NCBI GenBank assembly: GCA_963811635.1
Contig: CAWESB010000015.1
Coordinates: forward strand, 62,001-126,000
DNA: 64,000 bases
From: JAIBJN01 sp963811635
Lineage (GTDB): Bacteria; Actinomycetota; Thermoleophilia; Gaiellales; Gaiellaceae
Direction: 5' to 3'
The first letter of the stretch is position 1; each line of letters begins with the position of its first letter. The position numbers and the translations under genes are program-made. Under the pieces are notes generated by a model that ran no database searches, was not told the origin of the DNA, and was given only the letters and a program-made list of their open reading frames with translations. Shown in pieces: positions 26,502-35,007 of this stretch.

Positions 26502-26547
26502 TAGACTGCAATTCAGACAAAAATCCCCCGTTAGCAGGGATTTTTTT
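26502..26547 (+). promoter_or_regulatory. gyrB leader: -10-like TAGACT and U-tract hairpin abutting the start codon
   Basis: TAGACT (26502-26507) follows the dciA stop and may be a -10. Then AAAAATCCC (26519-26527), a 9-nt loop and GGGATTTTT (26537-26545) form a perfect 9-bp stem whose T-run (26541-26547) touches the gyrB ATG. This looks like an intrinsic terminator or attenuator. There is no Shine-Dalgarno sequence between it and the ATG. It is by far the most AT-rich point in the gyrase region. Confidence 0.65.
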
Positions 26548-28938
26548 ATGACCGAGACCAGTTACGATGCCAAAGACATCACCGTGCTCGAGGGCCTCGA
26601 GCCGGTCCGGCTGCGGCCGGGCATGTACATCGGTTCGACGGGCGCACGCGGGCTCCATCACCTCGTCTACGAGGTCGTCGACAACTCGGTCGACGAGGCC
26701 CTCGCGGGACGGAACGAGCGTATCGAGGTGCGGCTTCATCCCGACAACTCCGTCACCGTCCGTGACTGGGGCTCGGGCATTCCCGTGGCTGTCATGGAAG
26801 ACCAGGGCTTGCCCGCCCTGACGGTCGTCCTGACGAAGCTTCATGCCGGCGGGAAGTTCGGCGGCGAGGGCTACAAGGTCTCGGGCGGGCTGCACGGTGT
26901 CGGCGTCTCGGTCGTGAACGCGCTCTCCGAGTCGCTCGTGGCCGAGGTGCGGCGCGACGGCAAGGTCTACCGGCAGGAGTTCTCGCGCGGCGCCCCCATC
27001 TCCGACCTCGAGGAGGTGGGCAAGGCCGCCAAGGACGAGACCGGGACGACGATTTCCTTCCTGCCCGACTCGGACATCTTCGAGGAGCTCGACCTCTCCG
27101 CGCAGACGCTCGCGCAGCGCTTCCGCGAGACGGCGTTCCTCACCAAGGGCCTGCGGATCGTCTTCAAGGACGAGCGCGAGGGCGAGGAAGTGCAGGAGTT
27201 CTACGCCGAGGGCGGCATCCGCGACTTCGTCGCGTTTGTCAATGAGACGAAGGACGCCGTCCATCGTCACATCGTCTACTTCGAGGGCGAGAGCGACCAG
27301 GGCGCCGTCGAGGTGGCCATGCAGTGGAACAGCTCGTACGTCGAGTCCGTCTTCTCGTTCGCGAACAACATCAACACCCACGAGGGCGGCACGCACCTTT
27401 CGGGGTTCAAGGCGGCGCTCACCGGGACGCTGAACCGCTACGCCCGCGACAAGGGGCTTCTGAAGGAGAAGGAAGACAACCTCGACGGCGACGACGTGCG
27501 CGAGGGCCTGGGCGCGGTCCTCTCGGTCAAGCTGCGCGACCCCCAGTTCGAAGGCCAGACGAAGACGAAGCTGGGCAACCCGTGGGTGCGCGGCCTCGTC
27601 GAGCAGACGGTGAACGCGAAGCTCGCCGAGTTCCTCGAGGAGAACCCCACCGACGCGCGCCAGATCGTCCAGAAGGCGATCTCGGCGGCGCGCGCGCGCC
27701 AGGCGGCGCGCAAGGCGCGCGAGCTCACCCGGCGGAAGAGCGCGCTCGAGAGCTCCTCGCTCCCCGGCAAGCTCGCCGACTGCACGATCCGCAACCCGGA
27801 GGACGCGGAGCTCTTCATCGTCGAGGGCGACTCCGCGGGTGGCTCGGCGAAGATGGGCCGCGACCGCACCTTCCAGGCGATCCTCCCGCTGCGCGGCAAG
27901 ATCATCAACAGCGAGAAGAACCGCATCAACAAGGTGCTCTCGAACAACGAGATCCAGGCGATGATCACCGCGATCGGCACCGGAATCGGCGAAGAGTACG
28001 ACATCGCGAAGCTCCGCTACCACCGCATCATCGTCATGACGGACGCCGACGTGGACGGGTCGCACATCCGCACCCTGATCCTCACCTTCATGTACCGGCA
28101 CATGCCCGACCTCTTCGACCGCGGGCACATCTACATCGCCGTTCCGCCGCTCTACAAGGTCAAGATCGGGAACCAGGAGTTCTACTTCGAGAAGGACGCG
28201 CAGCTCGAGGAGCTGCTCGTCCGCGAGCGCGTCGGCGACCTCGAGATCCGGCCCCGCACCGGCGACGCCGTGAAGATGACGGAGTCGCGCTGGGGCAAGT
28301 TCACGAACGCGCTCGAGAAGTTCGAGGGCTGGCTCCAGCGCCTCCGGGCCGACTTCGGGTATCCCGCCGCCGACTTCATGGTGACGCACCGGCTCGTGGA
28401 GACCGACACACCGAGCCTCGACGCGTTCGGCAGGGCGGTGGAGGACGGGCCCGAGAACGGGTACACGCTCTCCCTGGCGGACCGGCAGGACGGCGTCATC
28501 TCCGTCAAGGTCGTCGAGAACGAGACGAGCGCCGCCCAACTGGTTCTGGTGCCCGGGGACCTGCTCGAGTCGCCGGTCTACAGCCAGGTCCGAGCGAGCT
28601 ACGCGCGTCTGGTCGATCTCGTCGGCCCGCCGCCGTTCACCGTGGGCGCCGGCAAGAAGCTCCGGGCCTCCGAGACCTTCGGCCGGCTGCGGGCGGACAC
28701 GCTCGACGCGGCGAAGGAAGGCATCCAGCTCTCGCGCTTCAAGGGCCTCGGCGAGATGAACGCCGACCAGCTCTGGGACACGACCATGGACCCCCAGAAG
28801 CGCCTGCTCGTGCGCGTTGACGTTGAGGACGCCTCCGCCGCCGACCGCGTCTTCTCGACCTTGATGGGCGACCAGGTCGAGCCGCGGCGCGAGTTCATCG
28901 AGACGAACGCGAAGGACGTGCGCTTCCTGGATGTCTGA
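26548..28938 (+). CDS. gyrB: DNA gyrase subunit B
   Basis: GyrB supplies the ATPase of DNA gyrase. The GHKL ATPase domain has VLEGLEPVRLRPGMYIGST, EVVDNSVDEAL and GGLHGVGVSVVNAL. The TOPRIM domain has EGDSAGGSAKMGRDR and DADVDGSHIR, and the C-terminus has RFKGLGEMNADQLWDTTM. At 796 residues it is longer than the ~650-690 of most Actinobacteria. The extra ~150 residues lie between EFYFEKDAQLEEL and the RFKGLGEMN motif, where proteobacterial GyrB also carries an insertion. The start is ATG 26548; the open frame upstream is not coding. It overlaps gyrA by 8 nt. Confidence 0.97.
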   Translation: MTETSYDAKDITVLEGLEPVRLRPGMYIGSTGARGLHHLVYEVVDNSVDEALAGRNERIEVRLHPDNSVTVRDWGSGIPVAVMEDQGLPALTVVLTKLHAGGKFGGEGYKVSGGLHGVGVSVVNALSESLVAEVRRDGKVYRQEFSRGAPISDLEEVGKAAKDETGTTISFLPDSDIFEELDLSAQTLAQRFRETAFLTKGLRIVFKDEREGEEVQEFYAEGGIRDFVAFVNETKDAVHRHIVYFEGESDQGAVEVAMQWNSSYVESVFSFANNINTHEGGTHLSGFKAALTGTLNRYARDKGLLKEKEDNLDGDDVREGLGAVLSVKLRDPQFEGQTKTKLGNPWVRGLVEQTVNAKLAEFLEENPTDARQIVQKAISAARARQAARKARELTRRKSALESSSLPGKLADCTIRNPEDAELFIVEGDSAGGSAKMGRDRTFQAILPLRGKIINSEKNRINKVLSNNEIQAMITAIGTGIGEEYDIAKLRYHRIIVMTDADVDGSHIRTLILTFMYRHMPDLFDRGHIYIAVPPLYKVKIGNQEFYFEKDAQLEELLVRERVGDLEIRPRTGDAVKMTESRWGKFTNALEKFEGWLQRLRADFGYPAADFMVTHRLVETDTPSLDAFGRAVEDGPENGYTLSLADRQDGVISVKVVENETSAAQLVLVPGDLLESPVYSQVRASYARLVDLVGPPPFTVGAGKKLRASETFGRLRADTLDAAKEGIQLSRFKGLGEMNADQLWDTTMDPQKRLLVRVDVEDASAADRVFSTLMGDQVEPRREFIETNAKDVRFLDV

Positions 28939-31510
28939 GGTCGGCGGGGTTCTCGGGGCGGGGCGGATCGAGCCCCGCGAGCTCGAGCAGGAGATGCGTT
29001 CGAGCTACCTGGACTACGCGATGTCCGTCATCGTGGGCCGCGCGCTGCCCGACGTGCGCGACGGTCTCAAGCCAGTCCACCGCCGCGTCCTCTACTCGAT
29101 GCACGAGAACGGGCTGCAGCCCAACCGGCCGTACAAGAAGTCGGCCAACGTCGTCGGCGCCGTCATGGGGAACTATCACCCGCACGGCGACTCGGCGATC
29201 TACGACACGCTCGTCCGCATGGCGCAGCCGTTCTCTCTGCGCTACCCGCTGGTCGACGGCCAGGGGAACTTCGGCTCGATCGACGACGACTCCGCCGCCG
29301 CGATGCGATACACGGAGTGCCGGCTCGCGCGCATCGCCACGGAGATGCTGCGTGACATCGACGCCGATACCGTCGACTACATCCCCAACTACGACGAGTC
29401 GCGGCGCGAGCCGCTGACGCTCCCGAGCCGGTTCCCGAACCTCCTTGTCAACGGCTCGGCCGGGATCGCCGTCGGGATGGCGACGAACATTCCGCCGCAC
29501 CGCCTATCCGAGGTGGTGGACGCGATCGTGCAGCTGATCGACAAGCCCGACGCAAACGTCGATGACCTGATGAAGCACGTCAAGGGTCCCGACTTCCCGA
29601 CCGGCGCCTACATCATCGGCCGCTCCGGGATCCGGGACGCCTATCGCACCGGGCGCGGCCGGGTCGTCATGCGCGCCCGCGCGCACGTGGAGGAGCTGCG
29701 CGGCGGCAAGTCGGCAGTGATCGTCACGGAGCTGCCGTACGGCGTCAAGAAGGGCGGCGAGAACGGCGTCATCGCGAAGATCGCCGACCTCGTCCAGGAC
29801 AAGGTCCTGCCGGAGATCTCCGACCTTCAGGACCACTCCGACCGCACAGGGATGCGGATCCAGATCGAGCTCAAGCGCGATGTGGCGCCCTACGTCGTCC
29901 TCAACAAGCTCTTCAAGCACACCCAGCTGCAAACGACCTTCGGCTACAACGCCGTCGCGCTCGTCGACGGGGTGCCGCGGACGCTGTCGCTGCTCGAGCT
30001 CGTTCACGAGTACCTCCGCTACCAGCGCGACGTCGTCACGCGGCGCTCCAAGCACGAGCTCCGCAAGGCCGAGGAGCGCGCACACGTCCTCCAGGGCTAC
30101 CTGATCGCCCTCGACAACCTCGACGAGGTCATCGCCCTCATCCGGGGCTCGGCCGATACGGACGCGGCGCGCTCCGGCCTGATGGAGCGCTTCGAGCTCT
30201 CGGAGATCCAGGCCCAGGCGATTCTCGATCTCCGCCTCGCCCGTCTCACGGGCATGGCGCGCAAGGAGATCGAGGACGAGTACGCCGACCTGCAGGAGCG
30301 CATCGCCGAGCTCCGGTCGATTCTCGGCGACCCCGCCCGCATCGATTCCGTCATCCGCGAGGAAATCCTCGAGATCAAGGAGATCTACGCCCGCGGTGAC
30401 GACCGCCGCACGGAGATCGCGGCCGCCGAGGAGGAGCTGGAGCTCGAGGACCTGATCGCCGAGGAGGACATGGTTATCGCGATCACGCGCTCCGGGTACG
30501 TGAAGCGGCTCCCGGTCACGACCTACCGCGAACAGCGCCGCGGCGGCATCGGCGTCATGGGCATGGACTTGAAGGACGAGGACTACATCGAGCACCTCTT
30601 CGTCGCTTCGACTCACGACTACCTGCTCTTCTTCACCTCGGTCGGCAAGGTTTACCGACTGAAGGTGCACGAGCTTCCGCTCGGCTCCCGCCAGTCGAAG
30701 GGCCGCGCGATCGTGAACCTCTTGCCGTTCCAACAGACCGAGACCATCCGGGCAGTCATCGCGACGCGCGACTTCAAGGACGCCGAGTACCTCACGGCGG
30801 TGACGAAGAACGGTCTCGTCAAAAAGACGCGCTTCCTGGAGTACAACACGCCGCTCAAGGCTGACGGGATCATCGCCATCAAGCTGCGGGACAGCGACGA
30901 GCTCGTCGGCGTCCTCCACTCATCGGGCGACGACGACATCCTCATGGTCTCGCGCAAGGGACAGGCGATCCGTTTCAACGAGAAGCTGGCCCGGCCGATG
31001 GGCCGCGCCACCTCCGGTGTCACCGGCATGCGCCTGCGCAAGGGGGACGAGGTGATCACGGCGGACATCGCGCGGAACGACCACGACCTCCTGGTCGTCA
31101 CCGAGAACGGTTTCGGCAAGCGAACGCGGCTCGACCAGTACCCGGTCAAGGGCCGCGGCGGACTGGGTGTCAAGACGGTGCAGCTCACCGAGGCCCGCGG
31201 GCAGCTCGCCGGGGCGCTCGTCGTTCGCGAGGGCGATCAGGTGATGCTGATCACCAACGGCGGCACGGTCATCAAGATCCCCGCTGAGGGCATCAAGCAG
31301 AGCGGGCGGGCCACCCAGGGCGTGATCGTCATGCGCCCGCGCGAGGGCGAATGTGTCTCCACGCTCGCGCGCGTCGTCGAGCAGGACGAGGCCGAGGACG
31401 GCGGCACCGGGCTGGAGCCCATCTCCGAGAACGGCGCGTCGCCCGAGCCGGAGCCCGAGCCCGAAGCCGAGCTCGAGCCCGACGAGCAGCTCGAGCCCGA
31501 CGACGAGTAG
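28931..31510 (+). CDS. gyrA: DNA gyrase subunit A
   Basis: GyrA cuts and rejoins DNA. The 859-residue protein has the catalytic Tyr in AAMRYTECRLARIA and a quinolone-determining region NYHPHGDSAIYDTLVRM with the drug-sensitive Ser and Asp. The C-terminal wrapping domain carries the GyrA box QRRGGIG and six blade repeats. The tail is a run of acidic Glu-Pro repeats after ISENGASPEP. ATG 28931 lies inside the gyrB 3' end, so the subunits are coupled. Confidence 0.97.
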   Translation: MSEVGGVLGAGRIEPRELEQEMRSSYLDYAMSVIVGRALPDVRDGLKPVHRRVLYSMHENGLQPNRPYKKSANVVGAVMGNYHPHGDSAIYDTLVRMAQPFSLRYPLVDGQGNFGSIDDDSAAAMRYTECRLARIATEMLRDIDADTVDYIPNYDESRREPLTLPSRFPNLLVNGSAGIAVGMATNIPPHRLSEVVDAIVQLIDKPDANVDDLMKHVKGPDFPTGAYIIGRSGIRDAYRTGRGRVVMRARAHVEELRGGKSAVIVTELPYGVKKGGENGVIAKIADLVQDKVLPEISDLQDHSDRTGMRIQIELKRDVAPYVVLNKLFKHTQLQTTFGYNAVALVDGVPRTLSLLELVHEYLRYQRDVVTRRSKHELRKAEERAHVLQGYLIALDNLDEVIALIRGSADTDAARSGLMERFELSEIQAQAILDLRLARLTGMARKEIEDEYADLQERIAELRSILGDPARIDSVIREEILEIKEIYARGDDRRTEIAAAEEELELEDLIAEEDMVIAITRSGYVKRLPVTTYREQRRGGIGVMGMDLKDEDYIEHLFVASTHDYLLFFTSVGKVYRLKVHELPLGSRQSKGRAIVNLLPFQQTETIRAVIATRDFKDAEYLTAVTKNGLVKKTRFLEYNTPLKADGIIAIKLRDSDELVGVLHSSGDDDILMVSRKGQAIRFNEKLARPMGRATSGVTGMRLRKGDEVITADIARNDHDLLVVTENGFGKRTRLDQYPVKGRGGLGVKTVQLTEARGQLAGALVVREGDQVMLITNGGTVIKIPAEGIKQSGRATQGVIVMRPREGECVSTLARVVEQDEAEDGGTGLEPISENGASPEPEPEPEAELEPDEQLEPDDE

Positions 31511-31517
31511 CGCGGCC

Positions 31518-31826
31518 GTGAGCGCGCGCCGGCCGGAGGAGCTGCTCGAACCGGTCGACGTCACGCGCCACCTGCGGAAGCTCGACCTCACCCTCGGCCA
31601 GGTCTGCCGAGTCGCCGGCGTCTCCCGGATGCAGCTCGACTACTGGACGACGAAGGCCCGCATCCCCACGAAAGGCAAGAAGCAGCGGCTCTACGATCTC
31701 GACGCCGTCGAGACGGTGATGCTGATCAAGCAGGGCAAGGACAAGGGTCTCTCGCTCCAGGCGGCGATCGAGGCGACGAAGCGCTTCAAGACCGCCAAGG
31801 CGCCACGAGTCCCACGCCGGAACTAG
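31518..31826 (+). CDS. MerR-type helix-turn-helix protein
   Basis: The 102-residue protein has one MerR-like winged helix: LTLGQVCRVAGVSRMQLDYW, then TKARIPTKGKKQRLYDLDAVETVMLIKQ. It lacks a long dimerisation coiled coil or a ligand domain. It starts at GTG 31518, 7 nt after the gyrA stop, so it is probably co-transcribed with gyrase. The target is unknown. It ends in a CTAG shared with galT. Confidence 0.85.
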   Translation: MSARRPEELLEPVDVTRHLRKLDLTLGQVCRVAGVSRMQLDYWTTKARIPTKGKKQRLYDLDAVETVMLIKQGKDKGLSLQAAIEATKRFKTAKAPRVPRRN

Positions 31827-32791
31827 GACTCGCGCAGCACGCCCGCGGCCGACTCCGGCGCCATCGTGTTCACGAAGTAGCCGGCGCCCAGCTCGACGCC
31901 CGCGAGGACGCCGAAGCGCGGGAGGATCTCCAGGTGCCAGTGCCCGGCAGCGTGGAGCCAGAGGTTGAACGGCACCGGGCCCTCGGCGATGCGGAGCCTG
32001 CGGATGCCCTCCGCGGCCAAAGCGAGGGCCGCGGCGAGGTTGTCGCTCGTGAAGGGATCGGCCTCGCACTCGAGCGGCGCGACGAGCAGCTCGTACGGCT
32101 GGCGGCCGGCGTACGGGCAGAGAAGGACGATGCCGTCGCGCTCATCGACGACGCGGAGGCGGTGCTCGCGCTCCTGGGCGAGCATCTCGCAGACGAGGCA
32201 GCCGACCGCCTCGGCCTGGAGTTCCCGTTCCTGCGCGACGAGCGGCGGCTCCTCCTCGAGCCAGACGAGCTGGGAGTGGCTGTGGGCGAGGCTCGCCCCG
32301 GCGCCGGCGCCCTCGTTGACGAGGGCGTGCACGTAGGTGAACCCGGCCTCGCGGGCCGCCGCCGCGCGGGCCTGCCAGGCCGCGGCGACGAGCCCGAGCT
32401 CGCGGCCCGTGAGGTCGGCGAGCGAACGCACGTGTCGGGGCGAGTGGATGACAACTTCCTGTCGACCCACCGCGGCACGGCGGGCGAAGAGCCCCTCGGG
32501 ACGGTCGCCCTCCCGTGACCACGGCCCGAAGGCGGGAAACTTGTTCGGGACGACGCGCACGCGCCAGCCGGGCGTGTCCGGCGGCCGGCCGGGCGGCCCG
32601 ATGAAGAACGTCTCGGGCGGGGTCGCCGACTCCCGGCCCTCGTCGAAGGGGCAGCCGACCGGGTCGTCGTGCTCCGCCCCCTCGCCTGCGCGCGGCGCTC
32701 CGGGCCGCCGGGCCCGGGACGGCGCAACGACGACCCAGCGCCCCGAGAGCGGGTCGCGCCGGAGCTCCGGCGGAGAGTGGCTTTCGGTCAG
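31823..32791 (-). CDS. Galactose-1-phosphate uridylyltransferase-like protein, probable CTG start
   Basis: GalT-family enzymes move UMP or AMP between hexose phosphates through a uridylylated or adenylylated His. The active-site stretch is GASLAHSHSQLVWLEEEPP (HxHxQ), with metal Cys pairs in CPFDEG and CLVCEML, and PNKFPAF near the N-terminus. GTG 32560 would cut off the zinc-binding N-terminal part (ELRRDPLSGRWVVVAPSRAR). The frame opens at CTG 32791, which overlaps the slipin stop as CTGA. No alternative ATG/GTG/TTG lies before the conserved N-terminus. With CTG the length is 322, normal for the family. Substrate (galactose-1-P or ADP-sugar) is not settled. Confidence 0.9.
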   Translation of the reverse strand: MTESHSPPELRRDPLSGRWVVVAPSRARRPGAPRAGEGAEHDDPVGCPFDEGRESATPPETFFIGPPGRPPDTPGWRVRVVPNKFPAFGPWSREGDRPEGLFARRAAVGRQEVVIHSPRHVRSLADLTGRELGLVAAAWQARAAAAREAGFTYVHALVNEGAGAGASLAHSHSQLVWLEEEPPLVAQERELQAEAVGCLVCEMLAQEREHRLRVVDERDGIVLLCPYAGRQPYELLVAPLECEADPFTSDNLAAALALAAEGIRRLRIAEGPVPFNLWLHAAGHWHLEILPRFGVLAGVELGAGYFVNTMAPESAAGVLRES

Positions 32792-33558
32792 CCCGTGTCG
32801 CCGGTGCCCTTACCCAGGAAGGGCGCCAGCAGGTCGATCGGCAGCGGCAGGATCAGCGTGGACGAGCGCTCAGAGCTCATTTCGAGCATCGTCTGCAGGT
32901 AGCGGAGCTGGAGGGCGATCGGATTCGTCGCCATGACGTTGGCGGCGTCCTTGAGGCGCTCGGAGGCCTGGAACTCGCCCTCGGACGCGATCACCTTTGC
33001 GCGCCGCTCGCGCTCGGCCTCCGCCTGCCGCGCCATCGCCCGCTGCATGCCGGTCGGGATCTCGACATCCTTCACCTCGACGATCGAGACCTTGATGCCC
33101 CACGGCGAGGTCGCCTCGTCGATGATCTCCTGCAGGATCGTGTTGATCTTGTCGCGCTCCGAGAGGAGCTCGTCCAGGACGTGCTGCCCGAGGACGCTGC
33201 GGAGCGTCGTCTGCGCGATCTGCGACGTCGCGACCATGTAGTTCTCGACCTGCACGATCGCGCGCTCGGGGTCGATGATCCGGAAGTACGCGACCGCGTT
33301 CACGCGCACGGGCACGTTGTCCTTCGTGATCACTTCCTGCGGCGGGATGTTGAGGGTGACCGTGCGCAGGTCGACCCGCACCATCTTGTCGATGATCGGG
33401 ATGAGCAGGAAGAGGCCCGGGCCCTTCGGCGGCGAGTGCAGCCGGCCGAGGCGGAAGATGACGCCCCGCTCGTACTCCCGCGCGACGCGCACCGAGAGCG
33501 CCAGCAAGAGGACGAGGATGATGACAACGGCTGCGACTGCGATCAGGGCGGCGTTCAT
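32788..33558 (-). CDS. Slipin/stomatin-like SPFH-domain membrane protein
   Basis: The 256-residue protein has an N-terminal membrane anchor (ALIAVAAVVIILVLLLALSV), an SPFH/band-7 domain (REYERGVIFRLGRLHSPPKGPGLF ... TKDNVPVRVNAVAYF) and a charged helical segment (MARQAEAERERRAKVIASEGE). It is the typical partner of NfeD, whose gene lies 30 nt upstream on the same strand. The pair is thought to organise membrane microdomains or a membrane protease. Confidence 0.94.
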   Translation of the reverse strand: MNAALIAVAAVVIILVLLLALSVRVAREYERGVIFRLGRLHSPPKGPGLFLLIPIIDKMVRVDLRTVTLNIPPQEVITKDNVPVRVNAVAYFRIIDPERAIVQVENYMVATSQIAQTTLRSVLGQHVLDELLSERDKINTILQEIIDEATSPWGIKVSIVEVKDVEIPTGMQRAMARQAEAERERRAKVIASEGEFQASERLKDAANVMATNPIALQLRYLQTMLEMSSERSSTLILPLPIDLLAPFLGKGTGDTG

Positions 33559-33588
33559 CGGGCTCCTTTCCGTCCGGGCCGGGTCATC

Positions 33589-34917
33589 CTACGAGGACGT
33601 GGCCACTGCTGCGGGCTCCTCGACGCGCGAGACCTCGAGCACGAGGTCATCGCTGACGCTCTCGACCCGCACGTATTCGCCCCGCCCGATCGGCTCGCCG
33701 CCGGCGGACGCCTTCCAGATCTCCCCGTGGACGTTGACGAGGCCCGAGGGATCGAGGTCGCGGCGCACGACTCCGATCTCGCCGACCATCTCCTCCCAGC
33801 CGGTCTTCGTGGGCGCCCGCCGGGCGCGCACCGCCTTCGTGATCACGATCGCGGTGACGAGCGCCAGCGTCCCGCCGACTGCCAATGCCACCCAGATCGA
33901 CACCTGGTAGCCGTCGCCGGCGGGGTCGAAGAGCAGGAGCGAGCCGATGACGAAGCTGACTCCGCCGGCAAGCGCGAGAGCGCCGTGGCTGGGCACGAAC
34001 GCCTCGGCGACGAAGAACCCCGCCGCCAGGATCATGAGCAGGAGGCCGGCCCAGCTGACCGGGAGCACCTGGAGCCCGAAGAGCCCGACGATCAGGGAGA
34101 TGACGCCGACCGTCCCGGGCAGGATCAGGCCTGGATTGAGGATCTCGATCGTGATCCCGAGGACGCCGATCGACATGAGGAGCACGATCAGGTTCGGGTC
34201 GATCAGGGTGTCGAGGATGCGCTTCCAGAGTGACATCTCGATCGTGTCGACGGTCGCTCCGGCCGTGTCGAGGACGAAGCCCTTCGGCTCGGTCTTCATG
34301 CCGTCGATCTCGTTCAGGAGCGTGGGCAGGTCGGGGGCGACCACGTCGACGACGTTCTCCTCGAGCGCCTCCTGGGCACCGAGGTTGGACGCCGAGCGAA
34401 CCGCCTCCTCCGCCCAGTCGCCGTTGCGGCCGTGCGTCTCCGCGAGCCCGCGCGCGTATGCGGCGGCGTCGTTGATCACCTTGCGGCGCAGGTCAGCGGG
34501 GATCTCGCCGCCGCCGACCGCGACCGGCGTGGACGAGCCGATGTTCGTGGCCGGGGCCATCGCGGCCACGTCCGCGGCCAGCGTGATGAAGGCTCCCGCC
34601 GAAGCGGCGCGTGAGCCGGGCGGATAGACGTAGACGACGACGGGGACGTCCGCGGCGAGTTCCTTCTTGATGATCGCCCGCATGGACGAGTCGAGGCCGC
34701 CGGGCGTGTCGAGCTCGAGCACGACGGCGTCGTATCCCTCGCGCTCGCCGCGCTCGATCGCGTCGATCACGTAGTCCTGCGTGACCGGGTTGATGTCGTT
34801 CTCGAGCACCACCGCGAGCACGCGCGGCGCCGACTCCTGGGCAGTTGCGCCTCCCGCCAGCGCGAGCACTGCCCCGATGAGCACGAACGTGCAGAAAAGT
34901 CCCCGCAAGCGCGGCAC
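33589..34917 (-). CDS. NfeD-family ClpP-class serine protease, membrane-bound (NfeD1b type)
   Basis: This 442-residue protein has a signal peptide (FVLIGAVLALAGGATA), an S49/ClpP-like domain with DAVVLELDTPGGLDSSMRAI and the Ser in PPGSRAASAGAFIT, four to five membrane helices (LIVLLMSIGVLGITIEIL ... GLLLMILAAGFFVAEAFV) and a C-terminal OB-fold NfeD domain (GEIGVVRRDLDPSGLVNVHGE). It cleaves slipin in characterised relatives. GTG 34917 is taken as the start; the very long open frame upstream is an antisense shadow of the amidase gene. TAGAAT at 34931-34936 is a possible -10, 13 nt away. Confidence 0.93.
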   Translation of the reverse strand: MPRLRGLFCTFVLIGAVLALAGGATAQESAPRVLAVVLENDINPVTQDYVIDAIERGEREGYDAVVLELDTPGGLDSSMRAIIKKELAADVPVVVYVYPPGSRAASAGAFITLAADVAAMAPATNIGSSTPVAVGGGEIPADLRRKVINDAAAYARGLAETHGRNGDWAEEAVRSASNLGAQEALEENVVDVVAPDLPTLLNEIDGMKTEPKGFVLDTAGATVDTIEMSLWKRILDTLIDPNLIVLLMSIGVLGITIEILNPGLILPGTVGVISLIVGLFGLQVLPVSWAGLLLMILAAGFFVAEAFVPSHGALALAGGVSFVIGSLLLFDPAGDGYQVSIWVALAVGGTLALVTAIVITKAVRARRAPTKTGWEEMVGEIGVVRRDLDPSGLVNVHGEIWKASAGGEPIGRGEYVRVESVSDDLVLEVSRVEEPAAVATSS

Positions 34918-35007
34918 TTTGGGTGTAAAGATTCTATCAGGGTCGTGCCGATGCCCTTGAGGACGCAGGAGACCTCTGATTCGGTACGAAGGAGCCGCAC
35001 GCCGCCC

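Noticed and set aside
26143..28539. Antisense frame of about 800 codons opposite gyrB
   Set aside because: Mirror of the gyrB codon pattern, no recognisable motif, no promoter.
29504..30919. Minus-strand 471-codon frame opposite gyrA
   Set aside because: Shadow of gyrA with Asp/Arg/Leu-rich composition and no domain.
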